The position numbers were made by a program, and so were the translations under genes. DNA of 5,465 nucleotides from Oscillospiraceae bacterium (lineage in GTDB: Bacteria; Bacillota; Clostridia; Oscillospirales; Ruminococcaceae): NCBI GenBank assembly GCA_019420135.1, contig JAHZHS010000136.1, forward strand, positions 1 to 5,465. Reading direction: 5' to 3'. The notes below the pieces were generated by a model. The model saw nothing but the letters and a program-made list of their open reading frames with translations. It searched no databases and was not told the origin of the DNA. Below are positions 1 through 5,465 of this stretch, in pieces; position 1 is the stretch's first letter; each line of letters opens with the position of its first letter.

Positions 1-96
1 ACGGCATCCCTTATCCGGACGCTGTCATGTTTTGCAAAGTACGTCATGCAGCGGTTGCGTTCCGGAGACATTGACGGGCAGGGATTCAACGTTCTG

Positions 97-140
97 AAAA
101 ACTGCAGTCTTGCCGGAAACACGCCGGCCTTTTTTCTGCA
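97..140. terminator. Hairpin with T-runs on both sides, probable (bidirectional) intrinsic terminator
   Basis: On the plus strand GCCGG (112-116) pairs with CCGGC (124-128) around a 7-nt loop and is followed by C and six T (130-135), a short classical rho-independent terminator. Read on the minus strand, the same inner stem is extended by an outer TGCAG/CTGCA stem (136-140 with 103-107) across unequal internal loops, and ends in GTTTTT (102-97). This lies about 10 nt past the stop codon of the csoR-like gene, so it probably ends that transcript. It may also end a plus-strand gene entering from the left, although no such gene can be identified. The inner stem has only 5 bp, so strength is uncertain. 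Confidence 0.5.
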
Positions 141-149
141 CGGCAGTCG

Positions 150-446
150 CTATTTGACAAACCGCTCGATAGCCTTGTTCAAATGTTCCAATGCCTCCGT
201 ATCACCGGTTTCCACTGCGGCGACCAGACAATGTTCGATGTGATCCTGAAGGATGATTTTCCCGGTATTATTGATGGCGGATCGGACGGCGGAAAGCTGA
301 ATCAATACCTCGGAGCAATCCTGCCCCCGTTCCACCATCCGTTTGACGGCCTGCAAATGGCCGATGGCGCGGGAAAGGCGGTCGATTACCACCTTTGTCT
401 GGGCATGTGCGTGATGGTGCGCGTGGTCGTGTTCCGATGGGAGCAT
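150..446 (-). CDS. CsoR/RcnR-family metal-sensing transcriptional repressor, His-rich N-terminus
   Basis: A 98-residue all-helical DNA-binding repressor of the CsoR/RcnR/InrS family. Known members are cytoplasmic tetramers that bind a G/C-tract operator and release it when they bind metal (Cu(I), Ni, Co) or, in some branches, sulfide or formaldehyde. The diagnostic features are visible: R23-L-S-R-A-I-G-H-L in helix 1, C44 at the start of helix 2, QLSAVRSAI (50-58), and H69-x3-C73 in DHIEHC. This gives the Cys-His-Cys set of copper-type CsoR and of nickel-type InrS. The N-terminus is unusually His-rich (H6, H8, H10-12, H14), which recalls the N-terminal histidine ligand of nickel sensors. The start at 446 is chosen because a perfect AGGAGG sits just upstream. 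An in-frame ATG at 503 lies in the -35 box of the gene's own promoter and would not be transcribed. Which metal is sensed is undecided. Family call is firm; a role in controlling the divergent operon is inferred. Confidence 0.93.
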   Translation of the reverse strand: MLPSEHDHAHHHAHAQTKVVIDRLSRAIGHLQAVKRMVERGQDCSEVLIQLSAVRSAINNTGKIILQDHIEHCLVAAVETGDTEALEHLNKAIERFVK

Positions 447-475
447 AAGGCCACCTCCTGCTTGAATTTGCTTCC

Positions 476-503
476 ATTTTAGGCAACGGGCGCCGGTTGT
501 CAA
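476..503 (-). promoter_or_regulatory. Sigma-A type promoter of the csoR-like gene
   Basis: On the minus strand there is a perfect -35 TTGACA (503-498) and a -10 TAAAAT (481-476), separated by 16 bp. Transcription would start near 469, leaving a short leader of about 22 nt before the ATG at 446 that contains the AGGAGG ribosome binding site. The spacing and both boxes are close to consensus. The G/C dyad at 511-523 begins 8 bp upstream of the -35 box, which allows autoregulation by the encoded repressor. Confidence 0.72.
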
Positions 504-510
504 CCGCCTA

Positions 511-523
511 TCCCCCAGGGGGG
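511..523. promoter_or_regulatory. Probable CsoR-family operator (C-tract/G-tract dyad)
   Basis: The core is five C, one A and six G (512-523), a perfect 5-bp inverted repeat around A517, preceded by CTAT. Operators of the CsoR/RcnR family are known to be G/C-tract dyads with A/T flanks. This is the only such element I see in the intergenic region. It lies between the two divergent promoters: 8 bp from the minus -35 box and 1 bp from the proposed plus -35 box. One bound tetramer could therefore control the repressor gene, the plus-strand leader, or both. Assignment rests on pattern and position only. Confidence 0.6.
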
Positions 524-524
524 C

Positions 525-552
525 TTCTCAAAAATCCTGAAAATGCTATACT
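525..552 (+). promoter_or_regulatory. Extended -10 promoter driving the leader and operon
   Basis: TGCTATACT (544-552) is an extended -10 element (TGn followed by TATACT, five of six matches to TATAAT). The -35 is weak: TTCTCA (525-530) at 16-bp spacing matches four of six bases, which is acceptable for an extended -10 promoter. Transcription would start near 559. The adjacent G/C dyad (511-523) could place it under control of the csoR-like repressor. No other convincing promoter is seen before the first operon gene at 796. Confidence 0.6.
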
Positions 553-558
553 GTTCCC

Positions 559-751
559 GTCGCAGTCACTGCCGATTCGCGGAGTTGTAAAATTTATCGG
601 CCGCACGCAGCGGCACGGGCAGTCAGAAGATTGCCGCTTTCGTTTGCAACGTCCGGCTGCGGAGAAAACCAGGGCGAGAGCCAAAGCAAAAACACAGACA
701 GGAAGTCTGCTGTATGCACACAGAAGGTGCACACGGCAGACTTTTCTTTTT
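559..751 (+). ncRNA. Structured untranslated leader ending in a terminator: candidate attenuator/riboswitch or small RNA
   Basis: About 190 nt from the predicted start to the terminator, without a convincing gene. Visible pairings are: CGCAG (561-565) with CTGCG (657-661) as a possible closing stem; GCCGAT (571-576) with ATCGGC (596-601); a perfect GCCGC-ACGCA-GCGGC hairpin (600-614) that shares two bases with the previous stem; and a 7-bp hairpin GGCAGTC-AGAA-GATTGCC (618-635, one G-U pair). Together these could form a multi-branched junction closed by the first stem, followed by a linker (662-702) and the terminator at 703-751. The operon ribosome binding site comes 31 nt later with no promoter between, so the operon is likely reached by read-through. 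I could not match it to a known riboswitch class: T-box, SAM-I, cobalamin and glycine signature sequences are not evident. A NiCo riboswitch would suit the context but could not be confirmed by eye. A free-standing small RNA is the alternative. Confidence 0.5.
703..751 (+). terminator. Strong intrinsic terminator in the operon leader
   Basis: AAGTCTGC (703-710) pairs fully with GCAGACTT (736-743). TGT (711-713) pairs with ACG (733-735), including one G-U pair. After one A/C mismatch, TGCAC (715-719) pairs with GTGCA (727-731) around a 7-nt loop. The 16-bp stem is followed by TTCTTTTT (744-751). It precedes the first operon gene rather than following a gene, which is the arrangement expected for transcription attenuation. 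Confidence 0.8.
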
Positions 752-795
752 GGCGAAAATGAAAGTCGGATGAATTTTCACGAGGAGGGACAGAT

Positions 796-1728
796 ATGCA
801 GTACAAGGCGGACCGAAAAATCCGGATCTGTTTGAAGATCTATGATACAGGGCTGACCATTCCGGCAACCATTCTTCACGGCAGAAGGCCGGGCAAGAAA
901 ATCACCCTGGCAGCAGGGGTCCACAGCCGGGAATACATCGGCATCCAGGCGCTGACAGAACTGGCGAATGAACTGCAGCCAGAAGCACTCACAGGCACGG
1001 TGGTGATTCTCCATTGCTGCAACTATGAGGGCTTTTTCTGCCGCAGTTCCGATGTATTTCCCCAGGACGGCAAAAACCTCAATCGGGTATTCCCGGGCCG
1101 CGCCGACGGGACCGCTGCGGAACAGGTGGCGGCCTTTCTGGAGGAGACGGTCATAAAGGGCAGCGATTACATTGTGGACCTTCATTCAGGGGGATTCTGT
1201 GAGGCCCTGACGCCCCATGTCTACTTTCAGGGGACGGCAAAAAAGGAGGTGTGCCGCATCTCCCGGCAGATGGCGCAGCTCACCGGTGTGCCGTACATGG
1301 TGCGGTCCAGCGCGGAAAACGGCTTTTACAGCTATGCAGGACAGAAAGGTGTGCCAGCCATTTTGCTGGAACGGGGCGGCTGCGGGCTGCTGGACCGGCA
1401 GCAGGTGAAGGAGGACATGGCCGATGTCCGGAACATTCTGCGCGGACTGGGCTTTTTGCAGGACGGCATCCCCGTGCGGCATACACCCAAGCAGCTGATT
1501 TCCACCGGATACTATGAGGATTCCCCCAGCCATGGATGCTGGTATCCGGCCAAACAGCCCGGCGACCGGACCAGAAAAGGGGAATTGCTGGGAGAAATCC
1601 GCACCATCTACGGTGACCCCATCGAGCAGATCCATGCAAAGGCGGCGGGCGTGATCCTGTACCAGACGGTCTCTCTCGGCATCGAGGCCGGGACACCCAT
1701 GATCGCCTACGGGGAGCTCAACAGCTGA
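796..1728 (+). CDS. M14-type zinc deacylase, succinylglutamate desuccinylase/aspartoacylase family
   Basis: A 310-residue cytoplasmic zinc hydrolase; no signal peptide is seen. The family removes acyl groups from N-acyl amino acids or related amides and includes AstE, aspartoacylase and the ectoine-degrading deacetylase DoeB. The zinc ligands are visible: H43 and E46 in GVHSREY, and H130 in DLHSGG. The NLNRVFPG motif (94-101) and the catalytic glutamate E192 in LLERGG are also present. The C-terminal part (about 225-310) looks like the usual beta-domain. Length is normal for the family. The start is fixed by AGGAGG at 783-788, 7 nt before the ATG. It is the first gene of the operon, behind the terminator-bearing leader, and is followed after 72 nt by a methyltransferase and then a peptide/nickel-type importer. 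This suggests it acts on something the importer brings in or that the operon makes. The substrate cannot be told; a carboxypeptidase-like activity is a less likely alternative. Confidence 0.88.
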   Translation: MQYKADRKIRICLKIYDTGLTIPATILHGRRPGKKITLAAGVHSREYIGIQALTELANELQPEALTGTVVILHCCNYEGFFCRSSDVFPQDGKNLNRVFPGRADGTAAEQVAAFLEETVIKGSDYIVDLHSGGFCEALTPHVYFQGTAKKEVCRISRQMAQLTGVPYMVRSSAENGFYSYAGQKGVPAILLERGGCGLLDRQQVKEDMADVRNILRGLGFLQDGIPVRHTPKQLISTGYYEDSPSHGCWYPAKQPGDRTRKGELLGEIRTIYGDPIEQIHAKAAGVILYQTVSLGIEAGTPMIAYGELNS

Positions 1729-1749
1729 GACAGGAAAACGGAAGAGTTA

Positions 1750-1767
1750 CCATCCGCTATGGGATGG
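1750..1767 (+). other. Small intercistronic hairpin
   Basis: CCATCC (1750-1755) pairs perfectly with GGATGG (1762-1767) around a 6-nt loop, in the 72-nt gap between the deacylase and methyltransferase genes. No T-run follows, so it is not a terminator. It may affect mRNA stability or simply be chance. An in-frame ATG at 1759 lies in its loop, another reason to prefer the later methyltransferase start. Confidence 0.3.
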
Positions 1768-1800
1768 ATGGTCACACAGACCGCGTATGAGGAAAAAACG

Positions 1801-2601
1801 ATGAATCAACAGCAAACCTATATACATGACAATATTGCCTACTGGACAAAGCGGGCGCCCAGCTATTCGCAGGCCAACCGGGAGGAGCTGCATACCGGAC
1901 AGCGGCAAGTCTGGGCCCATGCCCTGGAGTCACGGATCCGGAAGCGGTTCGGAGATAAAAGCCCCCGGGAAATCCCCGTTCTGGATGTTGGGACGGGCCC
2001 CGGCTTTTTTGCCATCCTGCTGGCGGGACTGGGGTATCCGGTCACGGCAGTGGATTATACCCGGTCCATGCTGGAACAGGCGAGGGAAAACGCCGGACCT
2101 CTGGCGGGGCAGATTCATTTCCGGCAGATGAATGCCCAGGAACTATCCTTCCCGGATGAGCAATTCGCTGTGGTGGTTTCCCGCAATGTGACGTGGAATC
2201 TGCCCTCACCCCGGCAGGCCTATGAACAGTGGACGCGGGTTCTCCGTCCGAGCGGGCTGATCCTGAACTTTGACGCCAACTGGTATCGGTATCTCTATGA
2301 CCCGCAGGCAGAAAGAGCCCATCGTGCCGACAAGGAACAGGTGCGCGTGGCAGGCGTGGCGGATGACACGGCGGGAACGGATGTCGCGGCCATGGAAGCC
2401 CTGGCCCGTCAGGCGCCACTGTCCAGAAAGCTCCGCCCCCAGTGGGACAGGGAGATCCTGGGCAGCCTCGGCCTGGAGGTGACCGTGGACACGGAGGTGT
2501 GGAAACAGGTGTGGACCCGGGCGGAATGGCTCAACAATGCCTCCACACCCCTGTTTCTGGTGGCGGCGACAAAGCCTGCGGGGGAAAGGAGCCTGCCGTG
2601 A
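1801..2601 (+). CDS. Class I SAM-dependent methyltransferase
   Basis: A 266-residue soluble enzyme with the Rossmann-type methyltransferase fold, transferring a methyl group from S-adenosylmethionine. Motif I is clear (VLDVGTGPG, 60-68), followed by the acidic residue that binds the ribose (D85 in AVDYTRSM). Next come a motif II-like strand in FAVVVSRNVTWNL and the post-II RVLRPSGLILNFD (146-158), as in UbiE-like methyltransferases. The first 55 residues form a helical cap rich in charged residues, and residues after about 165 are variable, so the acceptor cannot be predicted. The start at 1801 is preferred because GAGGA lies 7 nt upstream; an in-frame ATG at 1759 lacks a good site. The stop overlaps the GTG start of the permease (GTGA), showing translational coupling to the transporter. 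The enzyme probably modifies a ligand or metal chelator handled by that transporter, which is an inference from context. Confidence 0.87.
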   Translation: MNQQQTYIHDNIAYWTKRAPSYSQANREELHTGQRQVWAHALESRIRKRFGDKSPREIPVLDVGTGPGFFAILLAGLGYPVTAVDYTRSMLEQARENAGPLAGQIHFRQMNAQELSFPDEQFAVVVSRNVTWNLPSPRQAYEQWTRVLRPSGLILNFDANWYRYLYDPQAERAHRADKEQVRVAGVADDTAGTDVAAMEALARQAPLSRKLRPQWDREILGSLGLEVTVDTEVWKQVWTRAEWLNNASTPLFLVAATKPAGERSLP

Positions 2602-3542
2602 AGCGATATGTCTTGCGCCGCCTTTTGCAGCTGATCCCCATTCTGTTTGTCATCACCTTTCTGTCCTTTGGCATGATGCGGCTGGCGGGCAGCGATGCGG
2701 TGCTCCAGAAGATGGAGAATACCGGAATGGTGCTTTCCCGGCAGGCGTTGGACGCCGCAAGGGCGGAACTGGGTCTGGACAAACCCTTCCTTACCCAATA
2801 TCTTGTCTGGCTGGGCAATCTTTTGCGGGGAAACATGGGGACCAGCTATATTTCGGGACAGGAGATTTTCTCCACCTTTCTGTCCAAACTGCCGGCCACG
2901 CTGCTCCTGACGGCGGTCTCCCTTCTGCTTACCTTGGTGGTTTCCATTCCTCTGGGCGTACTGGCCGCCGTCAGGCAGAACCAGCTGACGGACTATGGTA
3001 TCCGGTTTGCCAGTTTTTTGGGCAACAGTATGCCAAACTTTTTCGTGGCGATGCTGCTGATGTACCTGTTTGCCATCCGGCTGGACTGGTTGCCTGTCAT
3101 CAGCCGTGAGACCAATCTGCAAAGTGTGATTCTCCCTGCCATGACGCTGGCCATCGCCATGTCGGCTAAGTATCTGCGGCAGGTGCGGGCCACGGTGCTG
3201 GAAGAACTGGGCAAGGACTATGTGGCAGGGGCAAAAGCCCGGGGCATCCGGTTTTCGGTGACGCTGACAAAAAGCGTTTTGCGGGCATGCATGGTCACGA
3301 TTCTGACGCTGCTGACCCTCTCTATCGGCAGTCTGCTGGGCGGTACGGCCATTGTGGAGTCCATATTTCTGTGGGACGGGGTGGGCAAGCTGGCGGTGGA
3401 TGCCATCAACCTGCGGGATTGCCCCATGATCCAGGCCCATGGGATGTGGATGACCATTCTCTGTGTCTGTGTGAATCTGATCACCGACCTGTCCTACCGG
3501 ATGCTGGACCCCCGGATCCGTCTGGAAGGAGCAAAACCATGA
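2598..3542 (+). CDS. ABC transporter permease, DppB/NikB type
   Basis: A 314-residue inner-membrane permease of the peptide/nickel (PepT) ABC importer family. It begins with the hallmark KRYVLRRLLQLIPILFVIT first membrane helix (about 9-29). An extracellular stretch then contains ELGLDKPFLTQYLVWLGN. Further membrane helices lie at about 99-125, 137-160, 175-190, 228-255 and 275-300, and the protein ends in LDPRIR. The EAA loop that contacts the ATPase is DYVAGAKARGI (207-217). The start is GTG at 2598 with AGGAG 6 nt upstream, overlapping the methyltransferase stop; an ATG further upstream would add 52 unrelated residues inside the previous gene. Its stop overlaps the next start (ATGA), so the two permeases are made together and should form a heterodimer. 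Peptide and nickel permeases cannot be separated by sequence alone. Confidence 0.93.
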   Translation: MKRYVLRRLLQLIPILFVITFLSFGMMRLAGSDAVLQKMENTGMVLSRQALDAARAELGLDKPFLTQYLVWLGNLLRGNMGTSYISGQEIFSTFLSKLPATLLLTAVSLLLTLVVSIPLGVLAAVRQNQLTDYGIRFASFLGNSMPNFFVAMLLMYLFAIRLDWLPVISRETNLQSVILPAMTLAIAMSAKYLRQVRATVLEELGKDYVAGAKARGIRFSVTLTKSVLRACMVTILTLLTLSIGSLLGGTAIVESIFLWDGVGKLAVDAINLRDCPMIQAHGMWMTILCVCVNLITDLSYRMLDPRIRLEGAKP

Positions 3543-4393
3543 GGGCCGGAGTCACGGTGCGCTACCGGAAGGTCCGCAAAAACAATTCCCGGAAGCGGCT
3601 GGTCTGCTTTCTGCTGCTGGCGGTACTTCTGATGGGGGCGGTGGTGTTTGCCGGGCAGCTTTGCCCCTATGACCCGAATGCCCAAATCTTCTCCCCCTTG
3701 CAACCGCCCAGCACATTGCACCCCGCCGGAACCGACCGCCTGGGACGGGATCTGCTGTCCCGCATTCTGATCGGCCTGCGGACCAGCGTGCTCTCGACCC
3801 TGGTGCTGGTAGGGATCATCACGGCGGCGGGGACGGCTGCAGGTATTCTGTGCGGCTATCTGGGCGGCCGGTTGGATTCCCTCATCATGCGGGTGTCGGA
3901 CATCTGCCTGGCTTTTCCGGGACTGGTGTTTGCCCTGGCCATTGCGGCCCTGCTGAGCGGCGGGCTGCAGAATGCCGTCCTTGCCCTGTCGGTGATCAGC
4001 TGGCCCAAATATGCCCGCATTGCCCGCGGCCAGACCCTGACTTTGAAAAGCATGGACTACATCGCGGCGGCGCGGCTGGCGGGGGACAACTCCATCCAAC
4101 TGGTGCTGCGGCATATTCTGCCCAATTGTACAGGGCCCATTCTCGTCACCGCCATGCTGGATATCGGCACCATGATGATGGAGCTGGCTGGGCTGAGCTT
4201 TCTTGGGCTGGGGGCCACGCCGCCCACGGCGGAACTGGGCAGCATGATGAGCACCGGCCGCAGCATGCTGCAAACTTACCCGTGGGTCATCTTCGGGCCG
4301 GGGATCGCTATTTTTGTGGCGGTGGCCGTTTTCAATCTGCTGGGCGATGCGGTGCGGGATTCTCTGGATCCCCGCAACAGCCGCAAGCAATAA
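3539..4393 (+). CDS. ABC transporter permease, DppC/NikC type
   Basis: A 284-residue partner permease. After a basic cytoplasmic N-terminus there is one membrane helix (about 23-40) and then the family signature HPAGTDRLGRD (61-71). The binding-protein-dependent transport core follows. The EAA loop is DYIAAARLAG (173-182), and the LSFLGLGATPPTAELG region after it is characteristic of DppC/NikC proteins. The end, LGDAVRDSLDPR, is also typical. The start is ATG at 3539 with AAGGAG 7 nt upstream, overlapping the previous stop by four bases. Length is normal. It is followed after 28 nt by the solute-binding protein. The ATPase subunits that would energise the pair are not in the window. Confidence 0.94.
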   Translation: MRAGVTVRYRKVRKNNSRKRLVCFLLLAVLLMGAVVFAGQLCPYDPNAQIFSPLQPPSTLHPAGTDRLGRDLLSRILIGLRTSVLSTLVLVGIITAAGTAAGILCGYLGGRLDSLIMRVSDICLAFPGLVFALAIAALLSGGLQNAVLALSVISWPKYARIARGQTLTLKSMDYIAAARLAGDNSIQLVLRHILPNCTGPILVTAMLDIGTMMMELAGLSFLGLGATPPTAELGSMMSTGRSMLQTYPWVIFGPGIAIFVAVAVFNLLGDAVRDSLDPRNSRKQ

Positions 4394-4421
4394 AACATTT
4401 CAAAAATAAAGGAGCGAAAAA

Positions 4422-5465
4422 ATGAAAAAGAGCGAAAGAATGATATCCTTTCTGGCGGCGGCCTCCCTGGCATTGGGGCTGATGGCCGGCTGTTCATCGG
4501 AGAAAATGTCTACTCCGGAAACTGCCTCCCAAGCCGCAGCAACCACTTTTGTGCTGGGAGATACCACCTTCAATCCGGAAAATGAGGAGCCGGACGTAAA
4601 CCCGCACAATGCCTATTCCGGCTGGGCCTGCATCCGCTATGGCATCGGGGAGACCCTCTTCCACTATTCCGACAGCATGGAGATCGAGCCCTGGCTTGCC
4701 ACCGGTTATGAACAGGTGGACGCGCTGACCTGGAAGATCACCCTGCAGGATGGTGTGACCTTCTCCAGCGGTCGGGCACTGGACGGCCAGGCGGTGAAAG
4801 AGTGCCTGGAACATCTGGTGGAGGTCCATGACCGTGCCCGGGGCGACCTGAAGATCGATACCATCACGGCGGATGGCCAGACGGTGACCATCACCACCCG
4901 GCAACCCTGCCCGACCCTGCTCAATTATCTCAGTGATCCCTACGGATGTATCATCGACATGAAGGCGGGCATCACGGCGGACGGCATTGTCTGCGGAACC
5001 GGCCCCTATGTCGTCTCTGCCATGACGGCCGGCAAGGAGCTGGACCTGGTGAAAAACGAAACCTACTGGAAGGCAGAACCCGGGTATGACAAGGTGTCGG
5101 TGGTGACTATCCCGGATGGCGATACCCTGACCCTGGCACTCCAGTCGGGGGAAATCGACGGCGCCTACGGCATGCCCTACGCCAGTTATCCTCTGTTCCG
5201 CAATGAAGACTATACCTTCTCCAGCTGTGCCACCAGCCGTGCCTTTTTTGTGGACATGAATTTTGAGAGCGAGATCCTGCAGGACAGTGCGGTGCGGCAG
5301 GCCATCGCCATGTGCATTGACAAAGAACGGTTTGTGGAAAATCTGCTGGACGGCAACGGCTATCCCGCAGCGGGAGTATATCCTGACAGTTTTTCCTTTG
5401 GAGGGGATGCAGTGACGGCCAAACCCTACGACCCGGACCAGGCAAAGAAAATCCTTGAAGATGCA
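4422..5465 (+). CDS. Family 5 (peptide/nickel) ABC solute-binding lipoprotein, 3' end outside window
   Basis: The open frame runs from the ATG to the window end, 348 residues without a stop; the family is usually 500-540 residues, so about one third is missing. AAAGGAG lies 7 nt before the start. The N-terminus (MKKSER, a hydrophobic stretch, then MAGC with C24) is a lipoprotein signal, so the protein should be anchored outside the membrane and deliver ligand to the two permeases. The mature part follows the family pattern: YGIGETLFHY (about 73-82), EPWLATGYEQ, LTWKITLQDGVTFSSG, GTGPYVV (about 192-198), YWKAEPGYDKV, VRQAIAMCIDKERF (about 291-304), and PYDPDQAKKILEDA at the cut. NikA, CntA and oligopeptide-binding proteins all share this fold. 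The C-terminal residues that would help to tell nickel chelates from peptides are not visible. It has seven cysteines besides the lipid-bearing one (C70, C128, C163, C176, C191, C269, C298), which is many for an exported protein. Confidence 0.92.
   Translation, partial: MKKSERMISFLAAASLALGLMAGCSSEKMSTPETASQAAATTFVLGDTTFNPENEEPDVNPHNAYSGWACIRYGIGETLFHYSDSMEIEPWLATGYEQVDALTWKITLQDGVTFSSGRALDGQAVKECLEHLVEVHDRARGDLKIDTITADGQTVTITTRQPCPTLLNYLSDPYGCIIDMKAGITADGIVCGTGPYVVSAMTAGKELDLVKNETYWKAEPGYDKVSVVTIPDGDTLTLALQSGEIDGAYGMPYASYPLFRNEDYTFSSCATSRAFFVDMNFESEILQDSAVRQAIAMCIDKERFVENLLDGNGYPAAGVYPDSFSFGGDAVTAKPYDPDQAKKILEDA

Noticed and set aside
1..149. Possible partial genes at the left edge
   Set aside because: A minus-strand frame from ATG at 47 (MTYFAKHDSVRIRDA) and plus-strand frames ending at 72-74 and 95-97 are open to the edge. 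All are too short, lack a ribosome binding site or are unrecognisable, so none is called.
559..795. Known riboswitch or T-box identity for the leader
   Set aside because: I looked for the T-box sequence, SAM-I, cobalamin, glycine, fluoride and c-di-GMP signature segments and found none convincing. A NiCo match is attractive from context, but I cannot confirm its conserved junction bases by eye.
497..835. 112-codon plus-strand frame across the regulatory region
   Set aside because: It would start upstream of the predicted plus promoter, has no ribosome binding site, runs through the terminator hairpin and into the deacylase gene, and resembles nothing known.
1759..1800. Upstream in-frame start for the methyltransferase
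   Set aside because: The ATG at 1759 lies in a hairpin loop and lacks a well-spaced ribosome binding site, whereas the ATG at 1801 has one and gives a normal N-terminus.
2409..3440. Long open frame on the minus strand opposite the methyltransferase end and first permease
   Set aside because: Its product is low-complexity, rich in Q, H, R and G with no recognisable motif, and it lies opposite a clearly conserved permease. Long antisense frames are common in GC-rich coding DNA.
3494..4390. Long open frame on the minus strand opposite the second permease
   Set aside because: Same pattern: Q/G/R-rich product without motifs, fully antisense to a gene with strong family signatures.

Overview
The window is GC-rich, densely packed DNA. 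Ribosome binding sites are strong and AGGAGG-like, genes overlap by a few bases (GTGA, ATGA), and the solute-binding protein carries a lipoprotein signal. This fits a GC-rich Gram-positive anaerobe of the Clostridia (Oscillospiraceae-like). The taxonomy is an inference from style, not from a marker gene.

Left end (1-149): no gene can be assigned. A hairpin with T-runs on both sides (97-140) looks like the terminator of the csoR-like gene and perhaps of a gene entering from the left. Positions 150-446 (minus strand) encode a CsoR/RcnR-family metal-sensing repressor with the Cys-His-Cys metal site and a His-rich N-terminal tail. It has a near-consensus minus-strand promoter (476-503).

Regulatory region (447-795): a C5-A-G6 dyad (511-523), typical in style of CsoR-family operators, lies between that promoter and a divergent plus-strand extended -10 promoter (525-552). 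The plus promoter starts a leader of about 190 nt that can fold into several hairpins. The leader ends in a strong intrinsic terminator (703-751), 31 nt before the ribosome binding site of the first operon gene. I see no other promoter in front of the operon, so this looks like a transcription attenuator or riboswitch-type leader, or alternatively a small RNA gene.

Operon (796 to beyond 5465, plus strand): (1) an M14-type zinc deacylase of the succinylglutamate desuccinylase/aspartoacylase family; (2) a class I SAM-dependent methyltransferase; (3) and (4) two inner-membrane permeases of the peptide/nickel (Dpp/Nik) ABC family; (5) the matching family 5 solute-binding lipoprotein, cut by the window end. 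ATPase genes are not in the window and would be expected downstream. Together the genes suggest import of a small ligand (peptide, nickel chelate or metallophore) coupled to enzymes that could deacylate and methylate that ligand or a metal-binding molecule. The ligand cannot be read from the sequence. The least explained part is the regulatory leader combined with this gene set.
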